64,000 nt of DNA, from positions 620,001 to 684,000 of the forward strand of contig NZ_JAJSEC010000001.1 in NCBI RefSeq assembly GCF_021272185.1, written 5' to 3'. This document shows, piece after piece, positions 1 to 9,180 of the stretch. Made by a program: the position numbers and the translations under genes. Positions within the stretch are counted from its first letter, which is position 1. The number at the start of each line of letters is the position of its first letter. The notes beneath the pieces are model-generated. The model saw only the letters and a list, made by a program, of their open reading frames with translations, searched no databases and was not told where the DNA came from. The stretch is from Roseivivax sp. GX 12232. GTDB taxonomy: Bacteria > Pseudomonadota > Alphaproteobacteria > Rhodobacterales > Rhodobacteraceae.

Positions 1-536
1 GGTCTGTCCTTTCCATTCGCTGGCCGGAGAGCCTACGGATTACGGCGCGGATCACCGGTTGCTAGTCGGTCTTGCCACCATCTATCCGCGCCGCCATGGG
101 GGGTCAACGGGGCGCGGCGAAGTGCCGGGGTCCCCGGTGCCCCCCATCGGGGCGCGGCGCTCCGGGCGCGGCGCGCGGCCTGTGCCTGCCGCCGGGGGCT
201 CTGCGCCTGGGCGCGGGGCCACGGGCAGGCCGGCGGGCGCGGGCCCGGTGTCGTCGTGGCGGAAGCATAACAGACCACCCGGCGGCGGAGCAAAGAGGTG
301 GGACGGCGGGGCGATTCCGTGACGTGGCGGCGGGGGTCGCGGCCGCGCGGGTGCCGGGTTTTTGATCGTTTAGCGTGGAGTTTGGGGGCTGTGGTGCCTC
401 CTTAGGCCATCGGATGGCGTTCCATCACCCGTTGCGTCGGAAGAGCAGCGCTCCCCTGCCCCGCCTTACGCGCCGAGCCGGACGTCCGTTCAGTCCCCAC
501 CCATGCGCGACCAAACATCCCCCCTGCCCCGCCCGC

Positions 537-571
537 CCAAACAAAAATGCGCCCGCCGAAGCGGACGCATT
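537..571 (-). terminator. Intrinsic terminator of the candidate small RNA
   Basis: Read on the minus strand, an 11-bp stem (571-561 pairing with 556-546, one T-G wobble) closes a TTCG tetraloop at 560-557. The A-T pairs at its foot run into TTTTTGTTT. This is a textbook rho-independent terminator. Confidence 0.75.
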
Positions 572-801
572 CTTGCACTCAATCGCGCGCGGAGGGTCTT
601 CACCCGCGGCTCATTCCCCTGACCGCGGATCACCGCGGCGCGATCACTGACCACTTGCACAATTGTCCCGCGAACAAATCGGGAGTCCGCGGATGTCCGA
701 GACCCGGACGTCACTGGTCCAACCCATCGGGCCGCCCGGAGCGTCCTACCCGCGCTTGCCCGCACATTGGACAAGGCTGGAGGCCCGGCACACCGACCCG
801 C
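537..801 (-). ncRNA. Candidate small RNA, about 260 nt
   Basis: This leftward stretch is bounded by a promoter-like extended -10 (TG, one base, TATAGT, at 808-816) and by a strong intrinsic terminator (stem 546-556/561-571 with a TTCG loop, then a T-rich run read from 547 down to about 537). No convincing reading frame with a ribosome binding site lies between them, so an untranslated RNA is the simplest reading. No -35 box resembling TTGACA is visible (831-836 reads AACAAT). I do not recognise the family; 6S, SRP and tmRNA signatures were looked for and not seen. Confidence 0.35.
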
Positions 802-1277
802 ACTGACACTATACCACACTCGTTAAGGCCATTGTTTCCCTGGCCGGTCACTCGTCACGCCCCTGCGCTCCATACGCCACGCTCCGGGGCTCACCGTTTC
901 AGGGTTCGCCGCCGGGACACCCCCGCGTCCCGGCCGGCTCCCCGGCGCGCCGCTCCGTCACACTCGGACCGGCGCGCGCCGCCGGAAGACCTCTCATCTA
1001 TCTCCCGGCAGGGATGACACTAGCAGCTCGCCCGCGGCGCTTCATGGCAACGGGAGCATAGGAAACGCGCATTTCGGATCGCCGACCTATCCCTTCGGAT
1101 AGGAATGTGGGCGGCAAGGGGCCGCGAGGCCCGGCGGAGGCGGATTTCCTTTAAGCTTCAAAGGGTCACGGGCGCCCGAATGCGAGGTGCGCCGCGAATC
1201 TGGCGCGGCGCACGCGGGCCCGCAGGTGACAGCGCCGCAGGCAAAGAGGCACGGCGCGCGGGGCCCCGCAGACGACA

Positions 1278-1303
1278 ACGCCGCACCCCGAGGGGCGCGG
1301 CGC
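1278..1303 (-). terminator. GC-rich hairpin downstream of liuC
   Basis: A near-perfect 12-bp stem (1278-1289 with 1292-1303) closes only a 2-base gap, so the real loop must open further. It lies about 35 bp past the last gene of the leucine operon. The following T run is poor, so termination here is only plausible. Confidence 0.35.
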
Positions 1304-1337
1304 AGCTCTTAGCATGGCTCCCGGCGCTCGAGCGCTC

Positions 1338-2123
1338 TCAGCCCCCGGCCCAGCGCGGCTTGCGCTTGTCGAAGAAGGCGGTCAGCCCCTCCTCGGCCTC
1401 CGCCGTCTCCCAGCGGTCGGCCAGCGCGTCGATCGCCATGTCGACATCCGCCTCCGAGACCCGGCCCGCCAGCGCGGCGAGCAGCGCCTTGGCCTCGGCC
1501 ACGGCCCCCGGTGCGCAGGTGAGATAGGGCGCGACCTCGGCCTCGACCGCGGCATCAAGCGCCTCGGGCGCCACCACGTCCTTCAGGAGGTTCAGCCGCA
1601 CGCCTTCCTCGGCCGGGAAGATCCGCCCGTTCATGAAGATCTCGCGGGCCTTCGCGGCGCCCATCTTGGCCACCACGTAGGGGCCGATGTTGGCGGGCAG
1701 GAGCCCCAGCCGCACCTCGGTCAGCCCGAGCTTGGCGCCCACCACCCCGATCGCCGCGTCGCAGACCGAGATCAGCCCGACGCCGCCGCCGAAGGCATTG
1801 CCGTGGATGCGCCCGATCAGCGGCTGCGGCAGACGCGCCAGCGCGCCCAGCGCCTCGGCGATGCGGCGGCTTTCGCGCTTGCGCGTCGCGGCGTCCATCT
1901 CGCGCTGTTCGCGCATCCAGGCCAGGTCGCCCCCGGCGCAGAAGGTGGGCCCTTCGGCGGCCAGGATCACGACCCGGACCTCGGGGTCGCGGGCCAGCGC
2001 CTCGGCGGCCTCCACGAGCTCGGTCATCATCTGCGCCGACATCGCGTTGTGTTTCTCGGCCCGCGCCAGGGCCAGCGTGGCCACGCCGCGCGCGTCGCGG
2101 CTGACATTCACCAGGTCTGCCAA
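1338..2123 (-). CDS. liuC: Methylglutaconyl-CoA hydratase (crotonase family)
   Basis: A 261-residue enoyl-CoA hydratase/isomerase superfamily protein. The two oxyanion-hole segments are visible: FCAGGDL at residues 61-67 and GNAFGGGVGL at 108-117. In the leucine pathway this enzyme hydrates 3-methylglutaconyl-CoA to HMG-CoA in the cytoplasm. The family alone does not fix the substrate; the assignment rests on context, since the gene is last in an operon that also encodes isovaleryl-CoA dehydrogenase, both methylcrotonyl-CoA carboxylase subunits and HMG-CoA lyase. It starts 11 bp after the HMG-CoA lyase stop. Length is normal for the family. Confidence 0.88.
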   Translation of the reverse strand: MADLVNVSRDARGVATLALARAEKHNAMSAQMMTELVEAAEALARDPEVRVVILAAEGPTFCAGGDLAWMREQREMDAATRKRESRRIAEALGALARLPQPLIGRIHGNAFGGGVGLISVCDAAIGVVGAKLGLTEVRLGLLPANIGPYVVAKMGAAKAREIFMNGRIFPAEEGVRLNLLKDVVAPEALDAAVEAEVAPYLTCAPGAVAEAKALLAALAGRVSEADVDMAIDALADRWETAEAEEGLTAFFDKRKPRWAGG

Positions 2124-2134
2124 AGTCCTCTCCC

Positions 2135-3007
2135 TTACGTCTTCGCGCCCGCGGACGCCTGCCGCAGCCCGCGCGCGATCTCGGCCGCCTCGGCGATGCG
2201 CGCGAGGTCGAGCCCGGTCTCATAGCCCAGTTCCGCAAGCCGCGCCGCGACCGTCTCGGTTGCCACGTTGCCCTTGGCGCCGGGCGCATAGGGGCAGCCG
2301 CCGAGCCCGCCGACCGCCGCGTCGAAGACCCGGAGCCCGCGCGCCAGCGCCACCTCGATGTTCTCGACCGCGCGGCCCGATGTGTCGTGGAAATGCCCGG
2401 CGAGCCGCGCCGCCGGCATCTCCTCCAGCACCGCGCCCAGCATGGCGTCGACCGCCTCGGGGCGGCCCTGCCCGATGGTGTCGCCGAGGCTCACCTCGTA
2501 GACGCCCATCTCGCGCAGCGCAGCGGCGACGCGGGCCACCGCCTCGGGCGCCACCGGCCCGTCGTAGGGGCATTCGACCACGCAGGAGATATAGCCCCGG
2601 ACCGGCAGCCCGGCCGCGCGCGCCGCCTCGGCAACCGGGGCGAAACGCTCCAGGCTCTCGGCGATGCTGGCGTTGATATTGGCCTTGGAGAAGCCCTCCG
2701 AGGCCGAGCCGAAGATCGCCACCTCGTCGGCGCGGGCGGCCAGCGCGCCCTCGAGCCCCTTCATGTTCGGCGTCAGCGCCGCGTAGGAGACCCCCGGCGC
2801 GCGCCGGATCGCGCCCAGCACCTCGCCGGAATTGGCCATCTGCGGCACCCACTTGGGGCTCACGAACGAGGCCACCTCGATGCGCCGGAAGCCCGCCGCG
2901 CTGAGGCAGTCGATCAGCCGCACCTTGTCGGCGACGGAGATCTCGCCCTTTTCGTTCTGCAGCCCGTCGCGCGGGCCGACCTCGAATATCTCGACCGTCT
3001 CGGCCAT
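2135..3007 (-). CDS. mvaB: Hydroxymethylglutaryl-CoA lyase
   Basis: A 290-residue TIM-barrel lyase of the HMGL-like family. It cleaves HMG-CoA to acetoacetate and acetyl-CoA, the last step of leucine degradation. The N-terminal VGPRDGLQNE motif (residues 10-19) carries the metal-binding Asp and catalytic Arg of the family, and the C-terminal GGCPYAPGAKGN segment holds the catalytic-loop cysteine. The gene begins 3 bp after the GST stop codon, so it is part of the same operon (called liuE in some genomes). Nothing is truncated. Confidence 0.95.
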   Translation of the reverse strand: MAETVEIFEVGPRDGLQNEKGEISVADKVRLIDCLSAAGFRRIEVASFVSPKWVPQMANSGEVLGAIRRAPGVSYAALTPNMKGLEGALAARADEVAIFGSASEGFSKANINASIAESLERFAPVAEAARAAGLPVRGYISCVVECPYDGPVAPEAVARVAAALREMGVYEVSLGDTIGQGRPEAVDAMLGAVLEEMPAARLAGHFHDTSGRAVENIEVALARGLRVFDAAVGGLGGCPYAPGAKGNVATETVAARLAELGYETGLDLARIAEAAEIARGLRQASAGAKT

Positions 3008-3010
3008 GGC

Positions 3011-3664
3011 TCAGCCCTCCCAGGCGGGGTAGAAATCCTTGGCGTAAAGCCGCGCGCCTTCGCCCGGCAGGCTCGCTGCGAAGGCGGGCCGCGCGGTCAT
3101 CCGGGCATACCAGGCCGCGAGCCGAGGGAAGTCCTCGATCGGCGCGAAATGCCGCGCCATGTAGATCGCCTGCGCCACGCCGATGTCGGCGGCGGTGGCG
3201 CGCCCGGCGGCCAGGTGGTCGCGCCCCTCGAGCCGTGCCTCGAGCGCGGCGTAACATTTGCCGAGCCGCGCCGCCTCGAGCTTCATCACCACCGGCGAGC
3301 GCATGGCGTCCTCGTAGAGCATGATGTGCTGCTGGGTCAGCGCCGCGGCGTGCTGGCTGAGGGTCTCGGCGAAATGCAGCCAGATCAGCCAGTCGGCCCG
3401 GCCCTCGTCGCCCGGCGCGACGCCCAGCCCCGCCTCTGGGAAGCGCTCGCAGAGGTATTCGGCGATGGCGCCGGTCTCGAAGAGGATCTCGCCGTCGATC
3501 TCGAGGCTCGGCACCCGGCCCGCGGGCGACAGCGCCAGGTAGTCCGGCGCGCGCAGGCTCTTGTCGAAGGGACGCTCCACCACCTCGAAGTCGAGGCCCA
3601 GCTCGTGCAGGAGCCAGAGCGTCCGCATCGAGCGGGTCTGGGGCGCGTGGTGCAGCCGGATCAT
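3011..3664 (-). CDS. Glutathione S-transferase family protein
   Basis: A 217-residue protein with the usual cytosolic GST layout: a thioredoxin-like N-terminal domain (about 1-80, with GRVPSLEIDGE and ETGAIAEYL typical of the glutathione site) and an all-alpha C-terminal domain. The start codon overlaps the mccA stop in ATGA, so translation is coupled. No leucine-pathway step needs glutathione; a role in protecting against, or removing, reactive enoyl-CoA intermediates such as methylcrotonyl-CoA is a guess from context only. The electrophile it acts on cannot be read from the sequence. Confidence 0.85.
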   Translation of the reverse strand: MIRLHHAPQTRSMRTLWLLHELGLDFEVVERPFDKSLRAPDYLALSPAGRVPSLEIDGEILFETGAIAEYLCERFPEAGLGVAPGDEGRADWLIWLHFAETLSQHAAALTQQHIMLYEDAMRSPVVMKLEAARLGKCYAALEARLEGRDHLAAGRATAADIGVAQAIYMARHFAPIEDFPRLAAWYARMTARPAFAASLPGEGARLYAKDFYPAWEG

Positions 3665-5607
3665 GCCGCCGCCTCGCCGTCCTCTTCGAGCCGCAGAAGC
3701 GCGGCGCCGGCCTCGACCTGGTCGCCCTCGGCGACCATGACCTCGGCCACGGTGCCGGCGCGCCCGGCCTTGAGCCCGTGCTCCATCTTCATGGCCTCCA
3801 GCACCGCGAGCCGCTGGCCCGCCTCGACCGCGTCACCGGCGGCGACCAGCACCTGCGCCACCCGGCCCGGCATCGGCGCCTCGATCACATCGGCGGAATG
3901 CGCGGCGGCGGCGCGGGCCAGCGGGTCGACCACCTCGAGCCCGATGCCGTGATGGGCAAAGACGGTGATCCGCTCGCCGTGGCGCACGCCGCCCTGGGCG
4001 GGCATCCCGTCGAAGCGCCAGGCGTGCCCATGGCGTTCGGCCAGGACCGTGGCGCCGGGCAGCTCGACCTCGATCCGGTCGGCGCCGCGAGCACGCAGGT
4101 AGACGACCAGGTCCTCGCCGCCGCGCTTCAGCACCAGGCGCTGCGAGAGCGGCTGCCAGAGCGCGAAGCCCTGCTGCGGGGTCGCGGGACCGTCGAGGCC
4201 CGCCGCGATCAGCGCTGCCTCGGCCAGATGCGCCGCCGCCAGTTCCGGCACCTCGGTCAGCGCCTCGAGGTCGCGGTCGATCAGCCCGGTGTCGACATCG
4301 CCGGCCGCGAAGCCCCGATGCGCGGCCAGCGCGCCCAGGAAGGCCAGGTTGGTGACCGTGCCCGCCACCTCGGTCTCGGAGAGCGCGCGCGCCAGCCGCC
4401 GCAGCGCGATGGCGCGGGTCGGGCCCTGGGTGACGATCTTGGCGATCATCGGGTCGTAATATGGGGTGATCACGTCGCCCGAGCGCACCCCGGTATCCGA
4501 GCGCGCGCCCTCGGGAAAGCGCAGGTGATCGAGCCGCCCGGTCGCGGGCAGGAAGCCCTTGGGCACGTCCTCGGCGTAAAGCCGGGCCTCGAAGGCATGA
4601 CCCTGAAGCGGGATCTCCTCCTGGCCCAGCGGCAGCGGCGCCCCGGCGGCGACGCGGAGCTGCCATTCCACCAGGTCGAGGCCGGTGACCGCCTCGGTCA
4701 CCGGGTGTTCGACCTGCAGGCGGGTGTTCATCTCCATGAAGAAGAACCCGTCGGGCGAAAGCCCGCCCGAGCCGTCGACGATGAACTCCACCGTGCCCGC
4801 GCCCTTGTAGCCGATGGCCTCGGCGGCGCGCACCGCGGCGGCGCCCATGGCGGCGCGCATCTCGGGCGTCATGCCGGGGGCCGGGGCTTCCTCGATGACC
4901 TTCTGGTGGCGGCGCTGGAGCGAGCAGTCGCGTTCATAAAGATGCACCGCCGAGGTCCCGTCGCCGAAGACCTGCACCTCGATGTGGCGCGGCTTGGTGA
5001 CGAATTTCTCGATCAGCACGGCGGCATTGCCGAAGGCGCCCTTGGCCTCGGCCCGGGCCGAGGCCAGCGCCTCGGCGAAATCGCCCTCGGCCTCGACCTT
5101 GCGCATGCCCTTGCCGCCGCCGCCCGCGACTGCCTTGATCAGCACCGGGTAGCCGATGCGTCCGGCCTCGCGCGCCAGGAGCGCGTCGTCCTGGTCGGCG
5201 CCGTGGTAGCCCGGCACCACCGGCACGCCGGCCTCTTCCATCAGCGCCTTGGCCGCGTCCTTGAGGCCCATGCGCCGGATCGCATCCGCCGAGGGGCCGA
5301 TGAAGGTCAGCCCGGCGGCCTCCACCGCCTCGACGAAATCGGGGTTCTCGGAAAGGAAGCCGTAGCCCGGATGGATCGCCTCGGCGCCGCTTGAGAGCGC
5401 GGCCTCGATGATGCGCTCGCCGTCGAGATAGCTTTCCGAGGGCGCCGGCGGGCCGATATGCACCGCCCGGTCGGCCAGCGCGACGTGCCGCGCGTCGCGG
5501 TCGGCGTCGGAATAGACCGCCACCGTGCCCACGCCCATGCGCCGGGCGGTCTCGATCACGCGGCAGGCGATCTCGCCGCGGTTGGCGATCAGGATCCTGT
5601 CAAACAT
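3661..5607 (-). CDS. mccA: Methylcrotonyl-CoA carboxylase, biotin-carrying subunit
   Basis: A 648-residue biotin-dependent carboxylase alpha subunit. Domains in order: biotin carboxylase with ATP-grasp (about 1-450; glycine-rich AVAGGGGKGMRKV loop, MNTRLQVEHPVTE signature), a linker domain, and a C-terminal biotinyl domain with the AMKM biotinylation site (Lys near 607). It carboxylates its own biotin with bicarbonate and ATP; the partner MccB transfers the carboxyl group to 3-methylcrotonyl-CoA. Propionyl-CoA carboxylase is the main alternative, excluded by the operon partners. The start overlaps the stop of a 24-codon ORF placed between mccB and mccA. Confidence 0.95.
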   Translation of the reverse strand: MFDRILIANRGEIACRVIETARRMGVGTVAVYSDADRDARHVALADRAVHIGPPAPSESYLDGERIIEAALSSGAEAIHPGYGFLSENPDFVEAVEAAGLTFIGPSADAIRRMGLKDAAKALMEEAGVPVVPGYHGADQDDALLAREAGRIGYPVLIKAVAGGGGKGMRKVEAEGDFAEALASARAEAKGAFGNAAVLIEKFVTKPRHIEVQVFGDGTSAVHLYERDCSLQRRHQKVIEEAPAPGMTPEMRAAMGAAAVRAAEAIGYKGAGTVEFIVDGSGGLSPDGFFFMEMNTRLQVEHPVTEAVTGLDLVEWQLRVAAGAPLPLGQEEIPLQGHAFEARLYAEDVPKGFLPATGRLDHLRFPEGARSDTGVRSGDVITPYYDPMIAKIVTQGPTRAIALRRLARALSETEVAGTVTNLAFLGALAAHRGFAAGDVDTGLIDRDLEALTEVPELAAAHLAEAALIAAGLDGPATPQQGFALWQPLSQRLVLKRGGEDLVVYLRARGADRIEVELPGATVLAERHGHAWRFDGMPAQGGVRHGERITVFAHHGIGLEVVDPLARAAAAHSADVIEAPMPGRVAQVLVAAGDAVEAGQRLAVLEAMKMEHGLKAGRAGTVAEVMVAEGDQVEAGAALLRLEEDGEAAA

Positions 5608-5674
5608 CCGCGCCGCCTTTCCCTTGCTTGTGCCAGTGGTTCCGCGCGCCGGATCGGGTCTCGTTGATCATCAT
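5600..5674 (-). CDS. 24-residue linker ORF between mccB and mccA
   Basis: This short frame encodes 24 residues beginning MMINETRSGARNHWHK. It has its own strong Shine-Dalgarno (GAGGAGG, 5687-5681), six bases before the first ATG, and the GA of the mccB stop codon is the first part of that site. Its stop (5602-5600) lies just inside mccA, in another frame, so ribosomes ending here could restart on mccA. That arrangement is typical of translational coupling. mccA itself has no good Shine-Dalgarno other than inside this ORF. Whether the peptide has a function or is only a coupling leader cannot be told from one genome. I do not recognise it. Confidence 0.55.
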   Translation of the reverse strand: MMINETRSGARNHWHKQGKGGADV

Positions 5675-5685
5675 CGGGGCCCTCC

Positions 5686-7290
5686 TCACATCCGGAACAC
5701 GCCGAAGCGCGTGTCCTCGATCGGCCGGTTCAGCGCCGCGCGGAGCGAGAGCGCCAGCACCTCGCGGGTCTTGCGCGGGTCGACGACACCGTCGTCCCAA
5801 AGCCGCGCCGAGGCATAAAGCGGGTGCGACTGGCGCTCGAACATCTCGATGGTGGGGCGCTTGAACTCGGCCTCGGCAGCCTCGGACCAGCTTTCGCCGG
5901 ATTTCTCCATCGCTGACCGCTTGACCGTCGCCAGCACGCCCGCGGCCTGTTCGCCGCCCATGACCGAGATCCGGCTGTTGGGCCAGGTCCAGAGGAAGCG
6001 CGGGCTGTAGGCCCGGCCCGCCATCCCGTAGTTGCCCGCCCCGAAGGAGCCGCCGACCAGCATGGTGATCTTCGGCACGCTGGTGGTAGCCACGGCGGTC
6101 ACCATCTTGGCGCCGTGCCGGGCGATGCCCTCGTTTTCGTATTTCCGCCCGACCATGAAGCCGGTGATGTTCTGCAGGAAGACCAGCGGGATCTTCCGCT
6201 GCGAGCAGAGCTCGACGAAATGCGCGCCCTTCTGCGCGGCCTCGGAGAACAGCACGCCGTTGTTGGCGACGATGCCCACCGGGCAGCCCTCGACATGGGC
6301 GAAGCCGGTGACCAGCGTGTCGCCGAAGCGCGGCTTGAACTCGTCGAAGCGCGAGCCGTCGACGACGCGGGCGATGACCTCGCGGATGTCATAGGGCGTG
6401 CGCAGGTCGGCGGGCACCACGCCGAGGATGTCCTCGGGGTCGTAGGCGGGCGGCTCGGGGCTTTCCCAGCGCACGCCCGCGGGCTTGTCGCGGTTGAGCC
6501 CGGACACCGCGCGGCGGGCAAGCGCCAGCGCGTGGTAGTCGTCCTCGGCGAGGTAGTCCGCGACGCCCGAAAGCCGGGTGTGCACGTCGCCGCCGCCCAG
6601 GTCCTCGGCGCTGACCTCCTCGCCGGTGGCGGCCTTCACCAGGGGCGGGCCGGCGAGGAATATCGTGCCCTGGTCCTTCACGATGATCGTCACGTCGGAC
6701 ATCGCCGGCACATAGGCGCCGCCGGCGGTGCAGGAGCCCATGACCACCGCGATCTGGGGGATGTTCTTGGCGCTCATCTGGGCCTGGTTGTAGAAGATCC
6801 GCCCGAAGTGGTCGCGGTCGGGGAAGACCTCGTCCTGGTTGGGCAGGTTAGCCCCGCCCGAATCCACCAGGTAGATGCAGGGCAGATGGTTCTCCTCGGC
6901 GATCTCCTGGGCGCGCAGGTGCTTCTTGACGGTCATCGGGTAATAGGTGCCGCCCTTCACCGTGGCGTCATTGGCCAGGACCATGCAGTCCTGCCCAGAG
7001 ACCCGCCCGATGCCCGCGATGGCGCCCGCCGCGGGCGCGGCGCCGTCATACATGTCATGCGCCGCCGTGGCGCCGACCTCGAGAAAGGGCGAGCCGGGGT
7101 CGAGCAACCCCGCCACCCGGTCGCGCGGCAGCATCTTGCCGCGGTCGAGATGGCGCTGGCGCGCCCGCTGGCCGCCGCCCGCCGCGGCCTGGGCCGCCGC
7201 CTCCTCGACCACCCGCAGCGCCTCGAGATGGGCGGCGCGGTTGGCCTTGAACTCCTCCGATCCGGCCATCGCCTGGGATTGCAGTTTCAC
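5686..7290 (-). CDS. mccB: Methylcrotonyl-CoA carboxylase, carboxyltransferase subunit
   Basis: A 534-residue acyl-CoA carboxyltransferase with tandem crotonase-like N and C halves. Motifs include the oxyanion segments [13 protein letters not shown] in the N half and [18 protein letters not shown] in the C half. It moves CO2 from biotin on MccA to 3-methylcrotonyl-CoA, giving 3-methylglutaconyl-CoA. The start is GTG (7290-7288), which overlaps the acyl-CoA synthetase stop (GTGA) and has GGAGG just upstream, so coupling is likely. Length matches the family. Confidence 0.95.
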   Translation of the reverse strand: MKLQSQAMAGSEEFKANRAAHLEALRVVEEAAAQAAAGGGQRARQRHLDRGKMLPRDRVAGLLDPGSPFLEVGATAAHDMYDGAAPAAGAIAGIGRVSGQDCMVLANDATVKGGTYYPMTVKKHLRAQEIAEENHLPCIYLVDSGGANLPNQDEVFPDRDHFGRIFYNQAQMSAKNIPQIAVVMGSCTAGGAYVPAMSDVTIIVKDQGTIFLAGPPLVKAATGEEVSAEDLGGGDVHTRLSGVADYLAEDDYHALALARRAVSGLNRDKPAGVRWESPEPPAYDPEDILGVVPADLRTPYDIREVIARVVDGSRFDEFKPRFGDTLVTGFAHVEGCPVGIVANNGVLFSEAAQKGAHFVELCSQRKIPLVFLQNITGFMVGRKYENEGIARHGAKMVTAVATTSVPKITMLVGGSFGAGNYGMAGRAYSPRFLWTWPNSRISVMGGEQAAGVLATVKRSAMEKSGESWSEAAEAEFKRPTIEMFERQSHPLYASARLWDDGVVDPRKTREVLALSLRAALNRPIEDTRFGVFRM

Positions 7291-8852
7291 GACCGCTCCT
7301 CCTTGGTCTCGGCCCGGGCCCGGGCCTTCAGTTCCTTGCGGATCACCTTGCCCGTGACCGTCATCGGCAGGGCATCGAGAAAGGCGACCTCGCGGGGGTA
7401 GAGATGGCTGGCGAGCCGCGCCCGGACCCAGCCTTTCAGTTCTTCGGCCAGCCCTTCCGTCTCTGCGCCGGGGCGCGGGACGACATAGGCCTTCACGATC
7501 TCGCCGCGGATCTCGTCGGGCTTGCCCACGACGCCCACCGTGGCAACGGCGGGATGGGTGAGCAGGCAGTCCTCGATCTCGGCGGGGCCGATGCGGTAGC
7601 CCGCCGAGGCGATCACGTCATCCTCGCGCCCGACGAAGCGCAGGTAGCCGTCCTGCCAGGTGCCGCGGTCGCCGGTCAGCATCCACTTGCCGCGGAACTT
7701 GGCCGCCGTGGCGCGAGGATTGCGCCAGTATTCCAGCATCATCGCCGCCGAGCCGCGCTTGACCGCGATGTCGCCCTCGCCCTCGGTCTCGAGGCCCTCG
7801 GCGTCGATCACCGCGAGCCTGTGGCCGGGCACCGGGCGGCCGATGGCCCCGGGCTTCGGCTCGAAGAGCGCCGCGCAGGAGGAGGCCACCATGTTGCATT
7901 CGGTCTGGCCGTAGAACTCGTTGATGGTCACGCCCAGCGCCTCGCGGCCCCAGGCCAGCATCTCGGGGCCGAGCGGCTCGCCGCCCGAGGCGACCGAACG
8001 CAGGCCGGGGATCGTGGCGCCCTCGGCCTTGAGCATGCGCAGGACGGTGGGTGGGAAGAAGACGTTCTTCACCCCCGCCTCGGCGCAGATCCGGGCGCAG
8101 TCGGCGGGTGTGAACTTCGCCGTCCGCGCCGCGACCACCGGCACGCCCAGCGCCAGCCCGGGCATCAGCACGTCGAAGAGCCCGCCGATCCAGGCCCAGT
8201 CGGCCGGCGTCCAGAGGACGTCGCCGCGCTGGCCGAGGAAATCGTGGCTCATCTCCACGCCGGGCAGATGGCCGGTCAGGATGCGGTGGCCGTGCAGCGC
8301 GCCCTTGGGCCGCCCGGTGGTGCCGCTGGTGTAGATCAGGACCGCCGCGTCGTCAGGTTCGGTCGGCACGCCGGCCTTGGTGCCGCCGGCGTGGCGCGGC
8401 AGGCTCTCTCCGGTGACGAGCCCCAGCCCGAAGCCCGCGAGCGCCGCCTGCCCCTCGGCGTCGGTGACCACCACGCCCAGGCCCGAATCGTCGATCCGGG
8501 TCTCCAGCGCCTCGCGGCCGAAGAGCTTGAACAGCGGCACCGAGATCGCGCCGAGCCGCCAGGCCGCGACATGCGCCGCCGCGCAGAGCGGCGATTGCGA
8601 CAAGAGCACGCCGACCCGGTCGCCGCGCATCACGCCCTTCTCGATCAGCGCCACCTCGACCCGTCGCGACAGCTCCCAGAGCTGGCCGTAGGTCACGTCG
8701 CGCCGCCCGCCGCCGGAGAGGTCGATCAGCGCGATGCGCTCGGGCTCGACCGCCGCCCAGCCGTCGCAGACCTGATGCGCCAGGTTCAGCTCTTCCGGCA
8801 GGTCCCAGTGGAACCCGGCGAAAAGCGCGTCATAGGGGCGTTTTCGCAGCAT
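7287..8852 (-). CDS. AMP-forming acyl-CoA synthetase
   Basis: A 521-residue member of the ANL (AMP-binding) superfamily. The P-loop-like [16 protein letters not shown] (about 172-187), the [10 protein letters not shown] adenine segment, the [20 protein letters not shown] hinge and a C-terminal [13 protein letters not shown] lysine motif are all present, so it should adenylate a carboxylic acid and form its CoA thioester. The best guess from context is activation of a short branched acid (isovalerate) or acetoacetate, the product of the pathway; the sequence alone does not decide. The gene lies inside the leucine operon, four bases after the small membrane protein gene. Confidence 0.85.
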   Translation of the reverse strand: MLRKRPYDALFAGFHWDLPEELNLAHQVCDGWAAVEPERIALIDLSGGGRRDVTYGQLWELSRRVEVALIEKGVMRGDRVGVLLSQSPLCAAAHVAAWRLGAISVPLFKLFGREALETRIDDSGLGVVVTDAEGQAALAGFGLGLVTGESLPRHAGGTKAGVPTEPDDAAVLIYTSGTTGRPKGALHGHRILTGHLPGVEMSHDFLGQRGDVLWTPADWAWIGGLFDVLMPGLALGVPVVAARTAKFTPADCARICAEAGVKNVFFPPTVLRMLKAEGATIPGLRSVASGGEPLGPEMLAWGREALGVTINEFYGQTECNMVASSCAALFEPKPGAIGRPVPGHRLAVIDAEGLETEGEGDIAVKRGSAAMMLEYWRNPRATAAKFRGKWMLTGDRGTWQDGYLRFVGREDDVIASAGYRIGPAEIEDCLLTHPAVATVGVVGKPDEIRGEIVKAYVVPRPGAETEGLAEELKGWVRARLASHLYPREVAFLDALPMTVTGKVIRKELKARARAETKEERS

Positions 8853-8856
8853 CAGC

Positions 8857-9180
8857 TCAGCCGCCTTCCGGCCCGACCTGGCGTTCCAGCCCGCCGAAGC
8901 GGTTGACGTAATAGGTGTAGTGCCGCGCCGGGTCGTGCGGCTCGGACCCGCAGATCACCACCAGCCAGCCCGCCCCCTCGGGCGCGGGCCGCGCCCGGCA
9001 GTCCGACGGCGCCCCGGGCCCGGTGCCCGCCGCGCGCCGGTCGGCCAGGTAGCGCTCGGCATAGGCCGCGATCACCTCGGTCTCGGAGACATTGGCCACG
9101 AGCCAGCCCTGCCGCCAGCCGAAGAGGCCGGCGAGCGCGACGATCAGCGCGAAGGGCAGGAACAGGGCCCATCTGGGCAT
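8857..9180 (-). CDS. Small single-pass membrane protein in the leucine operon
   Basis: A 107-residue protein of unknown function. A hydrophobic segment near the N-terminus (about residues 4-23) looks like a membrane anchor or uncleaved signal; the remainder, with one CRARPAPEGAGW stretch, would sit in the periplasm. Its ATG overlaps the ivd stop codon as TGATG (a GTG one codon earlier is also possible), and the synthetase gene follows after four bases, so it is embedded in the operon. I do not recognise a family. Its place suggests co-expression with leucine catabolism, but no enzymatic motif is visible. Confidence 0.75.
   Translation of the reverse strand: MPRWALFLPFALIVALAGLFGWRQGWLVANVSETEVIAAYAERYLADRRAAGTGPGAPSDCRARPAPEGAGWLVVICGSEPHDPARHYTYYVNRFGGLERQVGPEGG

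Larger units (their letters stand above)
1..1337. other. Left-edge region without a recognised protein gene
   Basis: No open frame here looks like a real protein: the longer ones are GC-rich, lack ribosome binding sites and overlap each other on both strands. I looked for 16S, 23S and 5S rRNA, RNase P and tmRNA signatures and saw none. What can be seen is a candidate leftward small RNA at 537-801, a 7-bp hairpin with a CTTC loop at 1086-1103, a perfect 10-bp stem at 1187-1196/1204-1213, and a GC-rich hairpin at 1278-1303 that could end the leftward operon starting at 10343. The open frame running in from base 2 to 322 on the + strand could be the tail of a truncated gene, but its protein is low-complexity Gly/Arg/Pro and I do not support it. 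Confidence 0.5.

Noticed and set aside
1-90. Possible tRNA-like or rRNA-end sequence at the left edge
   Set aside because: A GTAATCCGTAGG string on the minus strand recalls a tRNA anticodon arm, but no matching 5' stem or T arm is present.
490-819. 109-residue minus-strand frame at the left edge
   Set aside because: It runs through the strong terminator at 537-571 and has no ribosome binding site or recognisable domain.
547-1017. 156-residue plus-strand frame
   Set aside because: Low-complexity Arg/Pro/His protein, no start signal, and it overlaps the candidate small RNA on the other strand.
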